Of a stretch of DNA of 64,000 nucleotides, positions 32,992 through 42,358 are shown one piece after another. This DNA is from an uncultured bacterium. GTDB taxonomy: Bacteria > Bacillota > Clostridia > Lachnospirales > Lachnospiraceae. The notes under the pieces are model-generated. The model was not told where the DNA came from. It did not search any database and worked only from the letters and a program-made list of their open reading frames with translations. Within the stretch, counting starts at the first letter, position 1; each line of letters opens with the position of its first letter. The DNA lies in assembly GCA_947647735.1 (NCBI GenBank), contig CANSLJ010000006.1:90624-154623 (forward strand), in the 5' to 3' direction. A program made the translations under genes and the position numbers.

Positions 32992-34248
32992 ATGGCAAAA
33001 AACTATGGAGCAGCCAAAGCCGCTTATGCGGCTTACGGCGTCGACACAGACAAGGCGATCGAAACATTAAAGAAGGTTCCGGTATCTCTGCACTGCTGGC
33101 AGGGGGATGATGTGATCGGATTCGACCACGACGGCCCGCTGACCGGCGGTATCCAGACAACAGGCAACTATCCCGGAAAAGCAAAAACACCGGAAGAGTT
33201 ATTTGCAGATATGGATAAGGTACTTTCTCTCTGCCCCGGCGCAAAGAAGATCAATGTGCATGCCTGCTATGCGATCTTTGAGGAGGACGGTTTCGTGGAC
33301 CGCGATAAGATTGAGCCGAGACATTTCAAGAAATGGGTAGAGTTCGCAAAAGAGAGAAATATGGGACTTGATTTCAATCCGACATTCTTCTCCCATCCGA
33401 AGGTAAAAGACGGCCTGACACTCTCAAGCCCTGACGAAGAGACCAGAAATTTCTGGATCGAGCACGGCAAGGCATGTATCCGTATTTCCCAGTATTTTGC
33501 GGAGGAGACGGGTATCCCCTGTGTTATGAACATCTGGACAGGCGATGGATTCAAGGATGTGCCGGCTGACAGAATGGGACCGAGAATGCGTTATAAAGAG
33601 TCCATCGAAGCGATCCTTTCCGAGCCCTACGATTTCAACAAGGTAAAACCCTGCGTGGAATCCAAGGTATTCGGTATCGGCGTGGAGGCTTATACGGCAG
33701 GTTCCGCTGAGTTTGCGCTGAGCTTTGCTGCTGCACATAAAGAAAAATGTCTTCCTCTGATGGACAACGGCCATTATCATCCGACGGAAGTGGTATCCGA
33801 CAAGATTCCCGCACTGCTTTGCTTCTTCCCGGAGCTTGCGCTTCATGTGACAAGAGGCATCCGCTGGGACAGCGACCATGTGGTTGTGCTGGATGACGAG
33901 ACAAAGGAGATCGCAAAGGAGATCGTAAGAAACGATGCACTGGATCGTGTTTACATCGCGCTGGATTACTTTGATGCGGCGATCAACCGTGTCTCCGCAT
34001 GGACAACCGGTTTCAGGAGCATGCAGAAGGCACTTCTGATCGCGCTGCTGACACCCAATGCTATGTTGAAAGAACTGCAGGATAAATCCCAGTTTACAAA
34101 GCTGATGGCTATGCATGAAGCAGTAAAATGTCTGCCTTTCGGAGAGGTATGGGAGCAGTACTGTGAGGAGTGCGGCGTAAAGGGCGAGAACGAATGGTTC
34201 GAGGAGATTGAGAAGTACGAGGCGGAAGTGCAGAGTAAGAGAGCATAA
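32992..34248 (+). CDS. rhaA: L-rhamnose isomerase
   Basis: It interconverts L-rhamnose and L-rhamnulose. The 418-residue protein is of usual length and shows the family start (PVSLHCWQGDDVIGFD, TGGIQTTGNYPG) and metal ligands in MDNGHYHPTE and WDSDHVV. AGGAGG precedes the ATG. It is the last gene of the rhaBA unit and is followed by a terminator. Confidence 0.95.
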   Translation: MAKNYGAAKAAYAAYGVDTDKAIETLKKVPVSLHCWQGDDVIGFDHDGPLTGGIQTTGNYPGKAKTPEELFADMDKVLSLCPGAKKINVHACYAIFEEDGFVDRDKIEPRHFKKWVEFAKERNMGLDFNPTFFSHPKVKDGLTLSSPDEETRNFWIEHGKACIRISQYFAEETGIPCVMNIWTGDGFKDVPADRMGPRMRYKESIEAILSEPYDFNKVKPCVESKVFGIGVEAYTAGSAEFALSFAAAHKEKCLPLMDNGHYHPTEVVSDKIPALLCFFPELALHVTRGIRWDSDHVVVLDDETKEIAKEIVRNDALDRVYIALDYFDAAINRVSAWTTGFRSMQKALLIALLTPNAMLKELQDKSQFTKLMAMHEAVKCLPFGEVWEQYCEECGVKGENEWFEEIEKYEAEVQSKRA

Positions 34249-34272
34249 GAGAAGCTGAAGATAACGAAAAAA

Positions 34273-34299
34273 GGCCGCGGCAGAAGCTGCGGTCTTTTT
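34273..34299. terminator. Intrinsic terminator after rhaA
   Basis: GGCCGCGGC (34273-34281) pairs with GCTGCGGTC (34286-34294) with two wobble pairs and an AGAA loop, followed by TTTTT; A-runs on the other side allow action on both strands. Confidence 0.8.
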
Positions 34300-34363
34300 C
34301 CTGTTATAAGCTGCCGGATAAACCGGTAGGCATGATCTGTGGCAATGTTTTATTTTTGGTGGA

Positions 34364-35110
34364 TCATTTTGCCAGATACCCGCCGTCCACCGGAAGGGTA
34401 GTACCGGTTGTCCAGCAGGCTCTCTCACCGAGGAAGTAGACAACGGCATCCGCGATATAGGCGGGATCGCCGTACTGACGCATGGGCATGCGGCTGCAGA
34501 GTTCCTGTTTGGAGGAGTCCTGTGCAAGATAAGCGCTGTTGTGCTTCGTGGGGATAGGGCCGGGCATCACGGCGTTTACGGTAATGCCGTACTGTCCAAG
34601 GGCTTCCGCCGCCATATGGGTAAAGGCACTGATGGCGCCCTTTGCCGCACCGTAATGCACCTGAGTCGCGGAGCCGGAGACAGCAGTGATGGAGGAGAAA
34701 TTGACAACTCTGCCTTTGATCCCTTTTTTCACCATCTGCTCTGTGATCTTCTGGGTGAGCAGGAAGGGGGCTTTCATATTGACATTAAAAGTTTTGTCGT
34801 AGGATTCCGGTGTGATCGTGAAGAAGTCTTCAAAAAAGCATACCCCGGCATTATTGACAAGGCCGTAGATGTCGCCGCAGGCATTGATCCTGTCAGCCAG
34901 CGCAAGAATTTCCTCTTCATTGGAAAGATCGGCCTGAAAAGCGGTGAAAGTGCCGCCTGCCTGTTCTATGATCTCCTTTGCCTCCGTGATATCGCCGCTG
35001 TTATAGTGGGCGATGACGTTTGCGCCTTCCTCCGCAAGGCGCTTTACGATACCGAGCCCCAGTCCTTTCGAGGCGCCGGTCACAACGATCGTTTTTCCTT
35101 TTAAGCTCAT
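34364..35110 (-). CDS. Short-chain dehydrogenase/reductase
   Basis: The start at 35110 (MSLKGK) has AAGGA 8 bases upstream. The 248-residue protein has the cofactor motif TGASKGLGLG, NNAGV, the catalytic Ser in FSSITAVSGS and Tyr/Lys in YGAAK, and PGPIPT. It resembles FabG-like reductases. Its place next to rhamnose genes hints at sugar or lactaldehyde metabolism, but the substrate is unknown. It is convergent with rhaA. Confidence 0.9.
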   Translation of the reverse strand: MSLKGKTIVVTGASKGLGLGIVKRLAEEGANVIAHYNSGDITEAKEIIEQAGGTFTAFQADLSNEEEILALADRINACGDIYGLVNNAGVCFFEDFFTITPESYDKTFNVNMKAPFLLTQKITEQMVKKGIKGRVVNFSSITAVSGSATQVHYGAAKGAISAFTHMAAEALGQYGITVNAVMPGPIPTKHNSAYLAQDSSKQELCSRMPMRQYGDPAYIADAVVYFLGERACWTTGTTLPVDGGYLAK

Positions 35111-35197
35111 ATCATGATTCCTTTCCAGCCATCTATGGCATTTCGATTCTTTAAGATACCATAATTTTATCATGAATTAAAAGAAAAGAGTATGATT

Positions 35198-35226
35198 TTG
35201 ATTGAAAAAATCCTGCTTTTTATATA
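35198..35226 (+). promoter_or_regulatory. Promoter of the DUF1846 gene
   Basis: TTGATT (35198-35203) and TATATA (35221-35226) have a 17-base spacer, about 50 bases before the start codon. Confidence 0.5.
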
Positions 35227-35278
35227 AAATGGAAAAAGATGTGTACAGAACAGAATCATTGCAGAAGAGGGGAACAGA

Positions 35279-36763
35279 ATGAAAATCGGGTTTGATCATG
35301 AAAAGTATGTAAAGATACAGTCCCAGCATATCAGGGACAGGATAGCGCAGTTCGGGGACAAGCTGTATCTGGAGTTCGGGGGCAAGCTCTTTGATGATTA
35401 TCATGCGGCGAGGGTGCTGCCGGGATTTATGCCGGATGCGAAGCTGAAGATGCTGATGGAGCTTTCCGATATGGCGGAGATCGTGCTGGTCATCAGTGCG
35501 ACGGATATCGAGAAAAACAAAGTGCGGGGCGATCTGGGCATTACTTATGATGTGGATGTGCTGCGCCTGATCGCGGAATTTGAACAGAGGGGGCTCCTGG
35601 TGAGCAGCGTTGTCATCACGCATTTCAGCGGACAGAGCGGCGCCACACAGTTTAAAGCCCGTCTGGAAAAGAAAAATATCCGTGTATATATGCATTATTT
35701 GATAGAGGGCTATCCTTCCAATATACCGCTGATCGTCAGCGAGGAAGGTTACGGGCATAACGATTATATTGAAACGACACGCCCCCTTGTAGTTGTGACA
35801 GCGCCGGGGCCTGGCAGCGGAAAGATGGCGACCTGCCTTTCCCAGCTTTACCATGACAATTTAAGAGGCATCAAGGCGGGATATGCAAAATTCGAGACCT
35901 TTCCGATCTGGAACCTGCCTTTAAAACATCCGGTCAATCTCGCCTATGAGGCTGCTACGGCTGACCTTAACGATATCAACATGATCGACCCGTTCCATTT
36001 AGATGCCTATGGGGAGACCACTGTGAATTACAACCGGGACATCGAGATATTCCCGGTACTCAGCGCTATTTTTGAGGGGATTTACGGGGAATGTATCTAT
36101 AAATCCCCCACAGATATGGGCGTAAACATGGTGGGCAACTGCATTATAGACGATGAGGCATGCCGTGAGGCCTCCTGTATGGAGATCATCCGCCGATACT
36201 ATACGGCGGCGGGAAAAGTGGTAAAAGAGGAAGCTTCGGAAAATGAGATCTATAAAATAGGGCTTCTGCTGAAACAGGCAAAGATCACAACCGATGACAG
36301 AAAGGTAACGGTGGCGGCGAAAAAGCGCGCGGAGGAAACCGGGCTCCCGGCGGCAGCGATAGAACTGCCCGACGGCCATATCATCACCTCAAAAACCTCC
36401 GACTTTCTGGGCGCATCAGCGGCGCTGCTCCTGAACGCCCTGAAATTCCTTGCAGGAATAGAACATGACGTAAAACTCATCAGCCCGGAAGCCATTGAAC
36501 CGATACAGGAATTAAAAGTAAGGTACCTGGGCGGAAGAAACCCCAGACTCCACACCGACGAGGTCCTGATCGCCCTTTCCCTTGCCGCCACCGGCGACAA
36601 AAACGCAAGAGCCGCACTCGAACAGCTTCCGAATTTAAAGGATTGTCAGGTACATACTTCCGTTATGCTTTCTGAAGTCGATATCAAAACATTCAAACGC
36701 CTCGGCGTGGATCTGACCTGTGAACCGGTGATCAGTAAGAAAAAACTGACTGAAAAGATCTGA
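35279..36763 (+). CDS. DUF1846 family protein
   Basis: The 494-residue protein is a full-length DUF1846 member with the family start KIGFDHEKYVKIQSQHI, a central VVTAPGPGSGKMATCLSQLYHD phosphate-binding-like loop and a C-terminal KRLGVDLTCEPV. The family is common in Firmicutes, and structures show a Rossmann-like nucleotide-binding fold, but the function is not established. It is monocistronic, with its own promoter. Confidence 0.9.
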   Translation: MKIGFDHEKYVKIQSQHIRDRIAQFGDKLYLEFGGKLFDDYHAARVLPGFMPDAKLKMLMELSDMAEIVLVISATDIEKNKVRGDLGITYDVDVLRLIAEFEQRGLLVSSVVITHFSGQSGATQFKARLEKKNIRVYMHYLIEGYPSNIPLIVSEEGYGHNDYIETTRPLVVVTAPGPGSGKMATCLSQLYHDNLRGIKAGYAKFETFPIWNLPLKHPVNLAYEAATADLNDINMIDPFHLDAYGETTVNYNRDIEIFPVLSAIFEGIYGECIYKSPTDMGVNMVGNCIIDDEACREASCMEIIRRYYTAAGKVVKEEASENEIYKIGLLLKQAKITTDDRKVTVAAKKRAEETGLPAAAIELPDGHIITSKTSDFLGASAALLLNALKFLAGIEHDVKLISPEAIEPIQELKVRYLGGRNPRLHTDEVLIALSLAATGDKNARAALEQLPNLKDCQVHTSVMLSEVDIKTFKRLGVDLTCEPVISKKKLTEKI

Positions 36764-36820
36764 GTTATAAAGAAAACGTAAGCCCTCAGGGAAGCATATG
36801 ATCTCTGAGGGCTTAGCTTA

Positions 36821-37528
36821 TCAATCATCCCCTTCTTTACTAAGCATATGTATCTCCTCCATATCCCTTCTGGTAATGTTAAGATGATTCTTCATCTCAT
36901 TCACCGCTCTTTGGACATCCCTGCTATGGAAACATTCCAATATCTTACTGTGAGGTTCCACGGCATTCTTATAAGTCTGTTCATTGGTAAAAGAGTCCCC
37001 TCTGTATGCCCGGAAACAGTTCAGAACCTGTTTATTGATATTGATCAGTAATTCATTATTGGTAAAAGAGACTATTTCCTTATGAAACAGTTCATCTAAC
37101 ATGATCAATTGATTCATATTATGCAGTTCATTTGCCTCAAGAAAACGTGAGTGGATTTCATCCAGGTTATGAATCTGCTTGTCTGTTGCTCTTTCAACAG
37201 ACAAGCGGATTGCAAGTGTTTCAATGGCCATCCGGACATCCATAAAATCATAGAAATTCGGATTTTCCACATCATACCAGTTTTTTTCTGCTTCATTCGT
37301 TTTTGGCTGTGCAACAAAAGCCCCTTTTCCAGGCAGCATATCAACATAGCCAAGAGCTTGTAGAACCCTTAGAGCTTCCCTGACACAGGTTCTGCTTACT
37401 TTTAAATTAGAACATAAAGTCATTTCTGTAGGGAGTTTATCGCCGGCTATATATTCGCCGGAAGTAATAAGTTCCCTAATACTGTCAACAACAGAATCTG
37501 TAATAGAGATACGTTGTATTTCTTTCAT
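36821..37528 (-). CDS. GntR-family repressor, FCD type, of the divergent operon
   Basis: The start at 37528 (MKEIQR) has GAGGGG about 10 bases upstream. The 235-residue protein has the winged helix (GDKLPTEMTLCSNLKVSRTCVREALRVLQ, opening and recognition helices visible) and an FCD effector domain with the metal-type histidines in LDELFHKEI and EPHSKILECF. It is divergent from the dehydrogenase at 37806. A 17-base sequence occurs once in its own leader and once in the divergent promoter, in inverted orientation, so it probably represses both. The effector is likely a sugar acid or related acid. Confidence 0.92.
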   Translation of the reverse strand: MKEIQRISITDSVVDSIRELITSGEYIAGDKLPTEMTLCSNLKVSRTCVREALRVLQALGYVDMLPGKGAFVAQPKTNEAEKNWYDVENPNFYDFMDVRMAIETLAIRLSVERATDKQIHNLDEIHSRFLEANELHNMNQLIMLDELFHKEIVSFTNNELLININKQVLNCFRAYRGDSFTNEQTYKNAVEPHSKILECFHSRDVQRAVNEMKNHLNITRRDMEEIHMLSKEGDD

Positions 37529-37552
37529 AAATCTGATTCCCCTCATATTGTG

Positions 37553-37569
37553 ATTGTAATATTGTATGA
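37553..37569 (-). promoter_or_regulatory. FCD-regulator operator, leader copy
   Basis: ATTGTAATATTGTATGA here is the exact reverse complement of 37748-37764. It sits 24 bases upstream of the regulator's start codon, consistent with autorepression. Confidence 0.6.
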
Positions 37570-37706
37570 TTACTCTATCTTTTATTATAAATACTATAAA
37601 AATAATTTGTAAAGTAGTTTATTTAAAATAATAAAAAACAATTGTGCATTTATTATAAAAAATACATATAAAAAATAGTAAATATATACAAAGTTCCATT
37701 TTTCTA

Positions 37707-37738
37707 TTGACAAAATAAGAAAGAACTGAGATTATAAT
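37707..37738 (+). promoter_or_regulatory. Promoter of the dehydrogenase/TRAP operon
   Basis: A consensus TTGACA lies at 37707-37712. TATAAT at 37733-37738 is 20 bases on, while GATTAT at 37730-37735 gives the ideal 17-base spacing. The operator begins about 10 bases downstream. Confidence 0.5.
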
Positions 37739-37740
37739 CA

Positions 37741-37764
37741 TATGACGTCATACAATATTACAAT
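37741..37764 (+). promoter_or_regulatory. FCD-regulator operator, operon copy
   Basis: TATGACGTCATA (37741-37752) is a perfect palindrome, overlapping TCATACAATATTACAAT (37748-37764), the second copy of the leader motif. It covers the expected transcription start, so binding would block transcription. Confidence 0.6.
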
Positions 37765-37805
37765 AATACAACATAAAAGTGATTATGTAAAGGAGGAAAT
37801 GATAG

Positions 37806-38831
37806 ATGAAAGCAGCAGTAATCACAAAGGAATATAACCTGGAAATATGGGATATTCCGGAGCCGCATCCCGGGGATTATGAAGTTCTCTGTAAGATTAC
37901 ATATGGGGCAACTTGTGCAGGAACTGATCTCAGGCTCATGCAGGGTGGTCATCCGAATCCTGTCAGCTATCCTGCCGTACTTGGACATGAGAGCGTAGGA
38001 AGAGTGGTTGCTGTTGGAAAAAAAGTAAAAAATTTTAAGGAGGGTGATCTGATTACCCGTGTGGGAACACCGGTTATTCCGGAAACTGGTCCAGGGGTAT
38101 GCTGGGGAGGGTTTGCTGAATATGGTATTGCAAAAGACCATTGGGAGATGCAAAGAAACGGGGAGGAAAGATCGCTTTGGGATAAGAACCGTGTAAATCA
38201 GGTGGTATGGGGGGGAATAGAAGAAAAAGATGCACCACTGATCATAACGATGCGGGAAACGCTGTCTTATTATCAGCGTTTAAGAATTCCCCAGGGCGGG
38301 AATCTCCTGGTTATCGGCTCTGGTGCAAACTCATTAGCATTTACGAGATATGGAGCGTTATATGGTTGTCAAGTGATTGTGGCAGGAAGTGCAAAACGGC
38401 GGGCTATGTTTGAACAGGCAGGAGCTGCAGCATATCTCGATTATAAAGGAGAGAATCTGAAAGAGCATCTGTATGAAATATTGAAAGAAAAAGAGTTGCT
38501 GGATGGAATCATAGACGGTGTAGGCAGTTCCGGTGTGTTGAATGAATTTCTGGGTATGCTTAAAGAAGATGGAATCGTTGGAATCTATGGCTGGAATGAT
38601 CGGAAAGTAAGCGGTATTCATGCATTTTCGGCACAGAGGAGTTTTCGGGTATATGCAGGAGGTTATGACGAAGAGGAAACGCATGAGGATGTATGTGCAC
38701 TGTTTGTTTCTGGAAAAATCGATGCATCCTATTGGTATGACAAACAAAATCCGGTTGCTCTTGCAGAAATTGCAGACGCATATAAACGACTAAAAGATCA
38801 TGAAGCAATGAAATATTTGATTCAGATGTAA
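37806..38831 (+). CDS. Zinc-dependent medium-chain dehydrogenase
   Basis: The 341-residue protein has catalytic zinc ligands in TCAGTDLRLM and LGHESVGRV and a nucleotide fold (LLVIGSGANSLAFTRYG). The structural zinc cysteines are missing. It probably oxidises a polyol, sugar or sugar acid. It is first in an operon with two DapA-like lyases, a TRAP transporter and an FAD enzyme under an FCD repressor. AAGGAGG precedes the ATG. Confidence 0.88.
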   Translation: MKAAVITKEYNLEIWDIPEPHPGDYEVLCKITYGATCAGTDLRLMQGGHPNPVSYPAVLGHESVGRVVAVGKKVKNFKEGDLITRVGTPVIPETGPGVCWGGFAEYGIAKDHWEMQRNGEERSLWDKNRVNQVVWGGIEEKDAPLIITMRETLSYYQRLRIPQGGNLLVIGSGANSLAFTRYGALYGCQVIVAGSAKRRAMFEQAGAAAYLDYKGENLKEHLYEILKEKELLDGIIDGVGSSGVLNEFLGMLKEDGIVGIYGWNDRKVSGIHAFSAQRSFRVYAGGYDEEETHEDVCALFVSGKIDASYWYDKQNPVALAEIADAYKRLKDHEAMKYLIQM

Positions 38832-38857
38832 AAAATAAGGATAAAAAGGAGGATACG

Positions 38858-39745
38858 ATGAGAAAGAAACTGGAGGGGATTATTCCGCCTGTTATTACAC
38901 CGTTTAAAGAAGACGGAACGATTGACCTTAAACTGGCAGAAAAGGAAATGAGGATTTCACTGGATGCAGGTGTGGATGGACTGAGCGTAGGCGGAAGTAC
39001 AGGGGAAGGACCGACGTTGCGGGATGAGGAACTGGCAGAACTGATCAGAACGGCAAAAAAGCATACCAGTGAAGAGCAGCCTGTTGTGTGCGGCATTATG
39101 AGAACCTGTACACGGGATGCGGTCCGGGCGGGACTGGAAGCAAAAAAAGCGGGGGTGGATGCTGTTATGGTGACACCGACAGCTTACAATGTACTGGTGC
39201 CGAATGAAGAGGGAATGTATCAGTTTTATAAAACAATTTCCGAGGAAGTGCAGCTTCCGGTGATCATTTATAATGTAATTCCGCAAAATACAATATTGCC
39301 CGGCTTATTTAAAAGGCTGATCGATGACACGGAATATGTCAGAGGAATAAAACAGAGTGTGGGCGGTATTCAGGCTCTTTATGCGGACATTATGACAGTC
39401 GGGGAGTCAGGGAAGGTTTATGCGGCTACAGATGATATGATCTACTCTTGCTTTGATTTAGGAGCAGCAGGTGCGATCAGCGCTATACTATCCGTATTTC
39501 CGAAAGAATCCTGTGAAATGTGGCAGTGCGCGAAGACAGGGGATCATGCAAGAGGGCTGGCATTACAGGCAGCGCTCTATGATAAATGGCAGTGCCTGGG
39601 CGGAAACCAGTTCCCGATCCGTTTAAAGTATGCATTGGAAGTGCTGGGAAGGGAACCCGGTTATTGCAGAAGCCCGATCACTTATTTACCGGAAGAAGAA
39701 AAAAGGAAGATCAGAGAAACTTTTGAAAACAATAAAATGAACTAA
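38858..39745 (+). CDS. DapA-family lyase, first copy
   Basis: The 295-residue TIM-barrel protein has the family GGSTGEGPTLRDEE phosphate/carboxylate loop, the Tyr in VIIYNVIPQ and the Schiff-base Lys in RGIKQSVGG. Family members are aldolases or dehydratases acting on 2-oxo acids, such as KDG aldolase or N-acetylneuraminate lyase. True dihydrodipicolinate synthase is unlikely in this catabolic context. It lies 12 bases before the second copy, and the two differ greatly in sequence. Confidence 0.88.
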   Translation: MRKKLEGIIPPVITPFKEDGTIDLKLAEKEMRISLDAGVDGLSVGGSTGEGPTLRDEELAELIRTAKKHTSEEQPVVCGIMRTCTRDAVRAGLEAKKAGVDAVMVTPTAYNVLVPNEEGMYQFYKTISEEVQLPVIIYNVIPQNTILPGLFKRLIDDTEYVRGIKQSVGGIQALYADIMTVGESGKVYAATDDMIYSCFDLGAAGAISAILSVFPKESCEMWQCAKTGDHARGLALQAALYDKWQCLGGNQFPIRLKYALEVLGREPGYCRSPITYLPEEEKRKIRETFENNKMN

Positions 39746-39756
39746 GGAGAGGAACA

Positions 39757-40677
39757 ATGAACAAATTCGTAGAAAAATATGGGCAGATTTTAATCCCTGT
39801 AATTACACCCTTTGATGAAAAAGAGGATGTTAAGTATGATACCTATGCGGAATTGATAGAATACTTAATTGAAAAAGATATGGGGGATTCCCTTATCGTA
39901 ACAGGAACGACAGGAGAGGCAAGTCTTTTACGGTTTGAGGAACGCGTAAAACTGATGGAGACGGCTGTGAAGGCGGCGGCAGGGAGAAAACCAGTGATAG
40001 CAGGAACAGGCTGTGCTTCCACAAAGGAAACGATTGCCCTGACAAAAGAGGCAGAAAAACTCGGCATTGAACTTTGCATGGTAGTATGCCCATTTTATAA
40101 CAAACCGACACAGGAAGGGATATACAACCATTTTAAGGCAGTGGCGGAGAGCACAAGCTGTAAGATCATGCTTTATAATATTCCTATTTTTGTAGGCGTG
40201 AATATGGAGGCAGATACGGTAAGGCGTTTGGCGGAGATTCCGAATATTGTAGGTGTGAAGGATGAGGCAGGGGTAAATCCGACACAGGTAACAGATTTTT
40301 ACCTGGCAACAGAGAAGGCGGATCCGGATTTTGCAATCTATAATGGCGACGATATTATGCTTTTACCGACGATCGTTCAGGGGGCAATGGGACTGGTGAG
40401 CGGAGGTTCCCATATATTTGGACCGGAAGTGCGGGCTATTTTTAAGGCATTTGCAGAGGGAGACAACGAAAAAGCAAAAGAACTTTTTGTACCAATGTAT
40501 CGTTTCTGTAAATCAACAGGACAGAACGGCAGGATTCTTCCAAACTCTATCTTGCGTCCTGCAATCGAAGCTGTGACAGGAATAAAACTGGGACCGGCAA
40601 GAAGCCCTCTTGCACCAGCGACACAGGAAGAACTTGATATTACATTTGGCATTTTGCGGGAAATAGGAAAACTGTAA
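39757..40677 (+). CDS. DapA-family lyase, second copy
   Basis: The 306-residue protein has TGTTGEASLLRFEE, Tyr in IMLYNIPIF and Lys in VGVKDEAGV. The GTTGE loop is closer to canonical DapA than that of its neighbour, so one could imagine a biosynthetic role, but the gene lies inside a catabolic operon. The two copies probably do successive steps or accept different isomers. The substrate is unknown. Confidence 0.87.
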   Translation: MNKFVEKYGQILIPVITPFDEKEDVKYDTYAELIEYLIEKDMGDSLIVTGTTGEASLLRFEERVKLMETAVKAAAGRKPVIAGTGCASTKETIALTKEAEKLGIELCMVVCPFYNKPTQEGIYNHFKAVAESTSCKIMLYNIPIFVGVNMEADTVRRLAEIPNIVGVKDEAGVNPTQVTDFYLATEKADPDFAIYNGDDIMLLPTIVQGAMGLVSGGSHIFGPEVRAIFKAFAEGDNEKAKELFVPMYRFCKSTGQNGRILPNSILRPAIEAVTGIKLGPARSPLAPATQEELDITFGILREIGKL

Positions 40678-40704
40678 AAGAATAGGATTGGAGGGACAGC
40701 AACT

Positions 40705-41796
40705 ATGAAAAAAAGAGTATTGGCATTGATATGCAGTTTTACAATGGCAGCAGCACTGATTGGATGTGGCAGCAGTGGTGCGGATAATGAGACAGCGAAG
40801 GAACCTCAGACAGCGGAAAGCGAACCGGAAACTGCGGAAGAAACAGAGAAAGAAGAAGCGGCGGCAGAAAGTGCATCAGGGGAAGAGATTGTGCTTCGTT
40901 TAGCTGACGTGCAGGCGGAGAACGATGTGGAAACACAGTTTGAATATAAGTTTGCGGAATTGGTGTCGGAAAAGAGCGGCGATCGGATCAAGGTTGAGGT
41001 ATATCCGGCAGGGCAACTCGGAGAAATGGCAGATATTCTGAACTCAGTTCAGATGGGGGCGTTGGAGATGTGTCGGACAAATCCGTCCTGGTTGGCAGAT
41101 TTAGGAGCTGAATCCATGAATCTGTTATCATTGCCGTTTGTGTTTAAAGATCTGGAATCGGCAAATAAGGTTCTGGACGGAGAAGTTGGCGATCAGATGA
41201 TGCAAGAGTTGACGGATAAAAATCTTGGTGTGTATGGTTTAGGATATCTTCAGCCATCCAGCAGGTATTTCTTCTTTGTTGATGATGAGGTATCTTCTCT
41301 GGCAGATATCAATAATTTAAAGCTTCGTGTACCAACCAATTCGCTGGCAACGTCCATGGTAGAGAGCCTTGGCGCATCTGCAACACCGATTTCCTATAAT
41401 GAACTTTACAGTTCTCTGCAGACAGGAATCGTAGACGGAGCGGACAATCCGTTAAAGGGAATTTTGAATATGAGCTTTTTTGAGGTGAGTACGTATGTTT
41501 TGGATATGGCACATCAGTATGAGGCAAGCCTGATTCTGATCAATGATAATTTCTGGAATAAGCTGAGCGCGGAAGATCAGGAGATTATTCAGGCGGCTAT
41601 GGATGAAGCTGGTGCTTATTATAAAGAGATTTCCGATGCAGAACTGGATGGCTATCGAGCGGCTCTTGAGGAAAAGGGTATGGTATTTGTGGAGCCGGAT
41701 AATGAGCAGGAGTGGAAAGATGCAGTCAATCCCATGTATGCAGAATACTCAGCAGGCTATGAAGATCTTTTGCAGGCTATCATTGACGCACAGTAA
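40705..41796 (+). CDS. TRAP transporter solute-binding lipoprotein (DctP type)
   Basis: The 363-residue protein has a lipoprotein signal (lipobox LIGC), an acidic Glu/Ala/Thr linker and a DctP fold. The conserved arginine that binds the solute carboxylate is in LKLRVPTNSLA, and SYNELYSSLQTGIVDGADNP is the family signature. It captures an acid outside the cell for the DctQM permease encoded next. GGAGGGA precedes the ATG. A terminator-like hairpin separates it from dctQ. Confidence 0.92.
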   Translation: MKKRVLALICSFTMAAALIGCGSSGADNETAKEPQTAESEPETAEETEKEEAAAESASGEEIVLRLADVQAENDVETQFEYKFAELVSEKSGDRIKVEVYPAGQLGEMADILNSVQMGALEMCRTNPSWLADLGAESMNLLSLPFVFKDLESANKVLDGEVGDQMMQELTDKNLGVYGLGYLQPSSRYFFFVDDEVSSLADINNLKLRVPTNSLATSMVESLGASATPISYNELYSSLQTGIVDGADNPLKGILNMSFFEVSTYVLDMAHQYEASLILINDNFWNKLSAEDQEIIQAAMDEAGAYYKEISDAELDGYRAALEEKGMVFVEPDNEQEWKDAVNPMYAEYSAGYEDLLQAIIDAQ

Positions 41797-41811
41797 AAGT
41801 AGAGAAAAAGG

Positions 41812-41838
41812 GGCGTCGTAGAAAAACGACGCCTTTCT
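41812..41838 (+). terminator. Partial terminator between DctP and DctQ genes
   Basis: GGCGTCGT (41812-41819) pairs perfectly with ACGACGCC (41826-41833), followed by TTTCT. Located inside the operon, it would give more binding protein than permease. Confidence 0.65.
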
Positions 41839-41863
41839 ATAATGGATAAGAAAGGAGAGGGCT

Positions 41864-42358
41864 GTGGAGAATCAGGAGAAAAAAACAGTGCTGGGGTGTC
41901 TGATAGAAGGATTTTACCATGTGATTCAGTGGATATGCATGTTGTGTCTGGCGGGGCAGGTTCTTATCATATCCTATGCGGTGATAGGACGTTTTATATT
42001 GAACCATTCGCCAGCTTGGGCAGAAGAGATATCGAGGATATTGATGGTATGGATGTCCCTTCTGTCAGCGGCACTGGCAGTAAAAGACAAAAGTCATGTC
42101 AGGATGACGATATTTGATAAAGCGTTTGGAAAAATGGGATTGAAGGTACGGGAGATTATATTTGTAATGATTAATATTGCATTTTGCGGTGTCCTGTTCT
42201 GGAAAGGAATAGAACTGATACAGCAGACACATGGTACAAAACTTCCGGGGAGCGGTTTGCCTACTTCTTTATTATATGGTTCTGTTTGCATCGGGGGAAT
42301 CTGCATGGCGATCATGCTTATTTATGAGCTAGGGGGTGTTTTATGTCAACGGAAGTAA
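41864..42358 (+). CDS. TRAP transporter small permease (DctQ type)
   Basis: The GTG start at 41864 follows AAAGGAGAGG. The 164-residue protein has four membrane segments and the family motif RFILNHSPAWAEEISRILMVWM. It overlaps dctM by 16 bases, so translation is coupled. Confidence 0.88.
   Translation: MENQEKKTVLGCLIEGFYHVIQWICMLCLAGQVLIISYAVIGRFILNHSPAWAEEISRILMVWMSLLSAALAVKDKSHVRMTIFDKAFGKMGLKVREIIFVMINIAFCGVLFWKGIELIQQTHGTKLPGSGLPTSLLYGSVCIGGICMAIMLIYELGGVLCQRK

Noticed and set aside
38858-40677. Sialic acid lyase identity for the DapA-like pair
   Set aside because: No N-acetylmannosamine kinase or epimerase is nearby, and DapA-family substrates cannot be told from the visible motifs.
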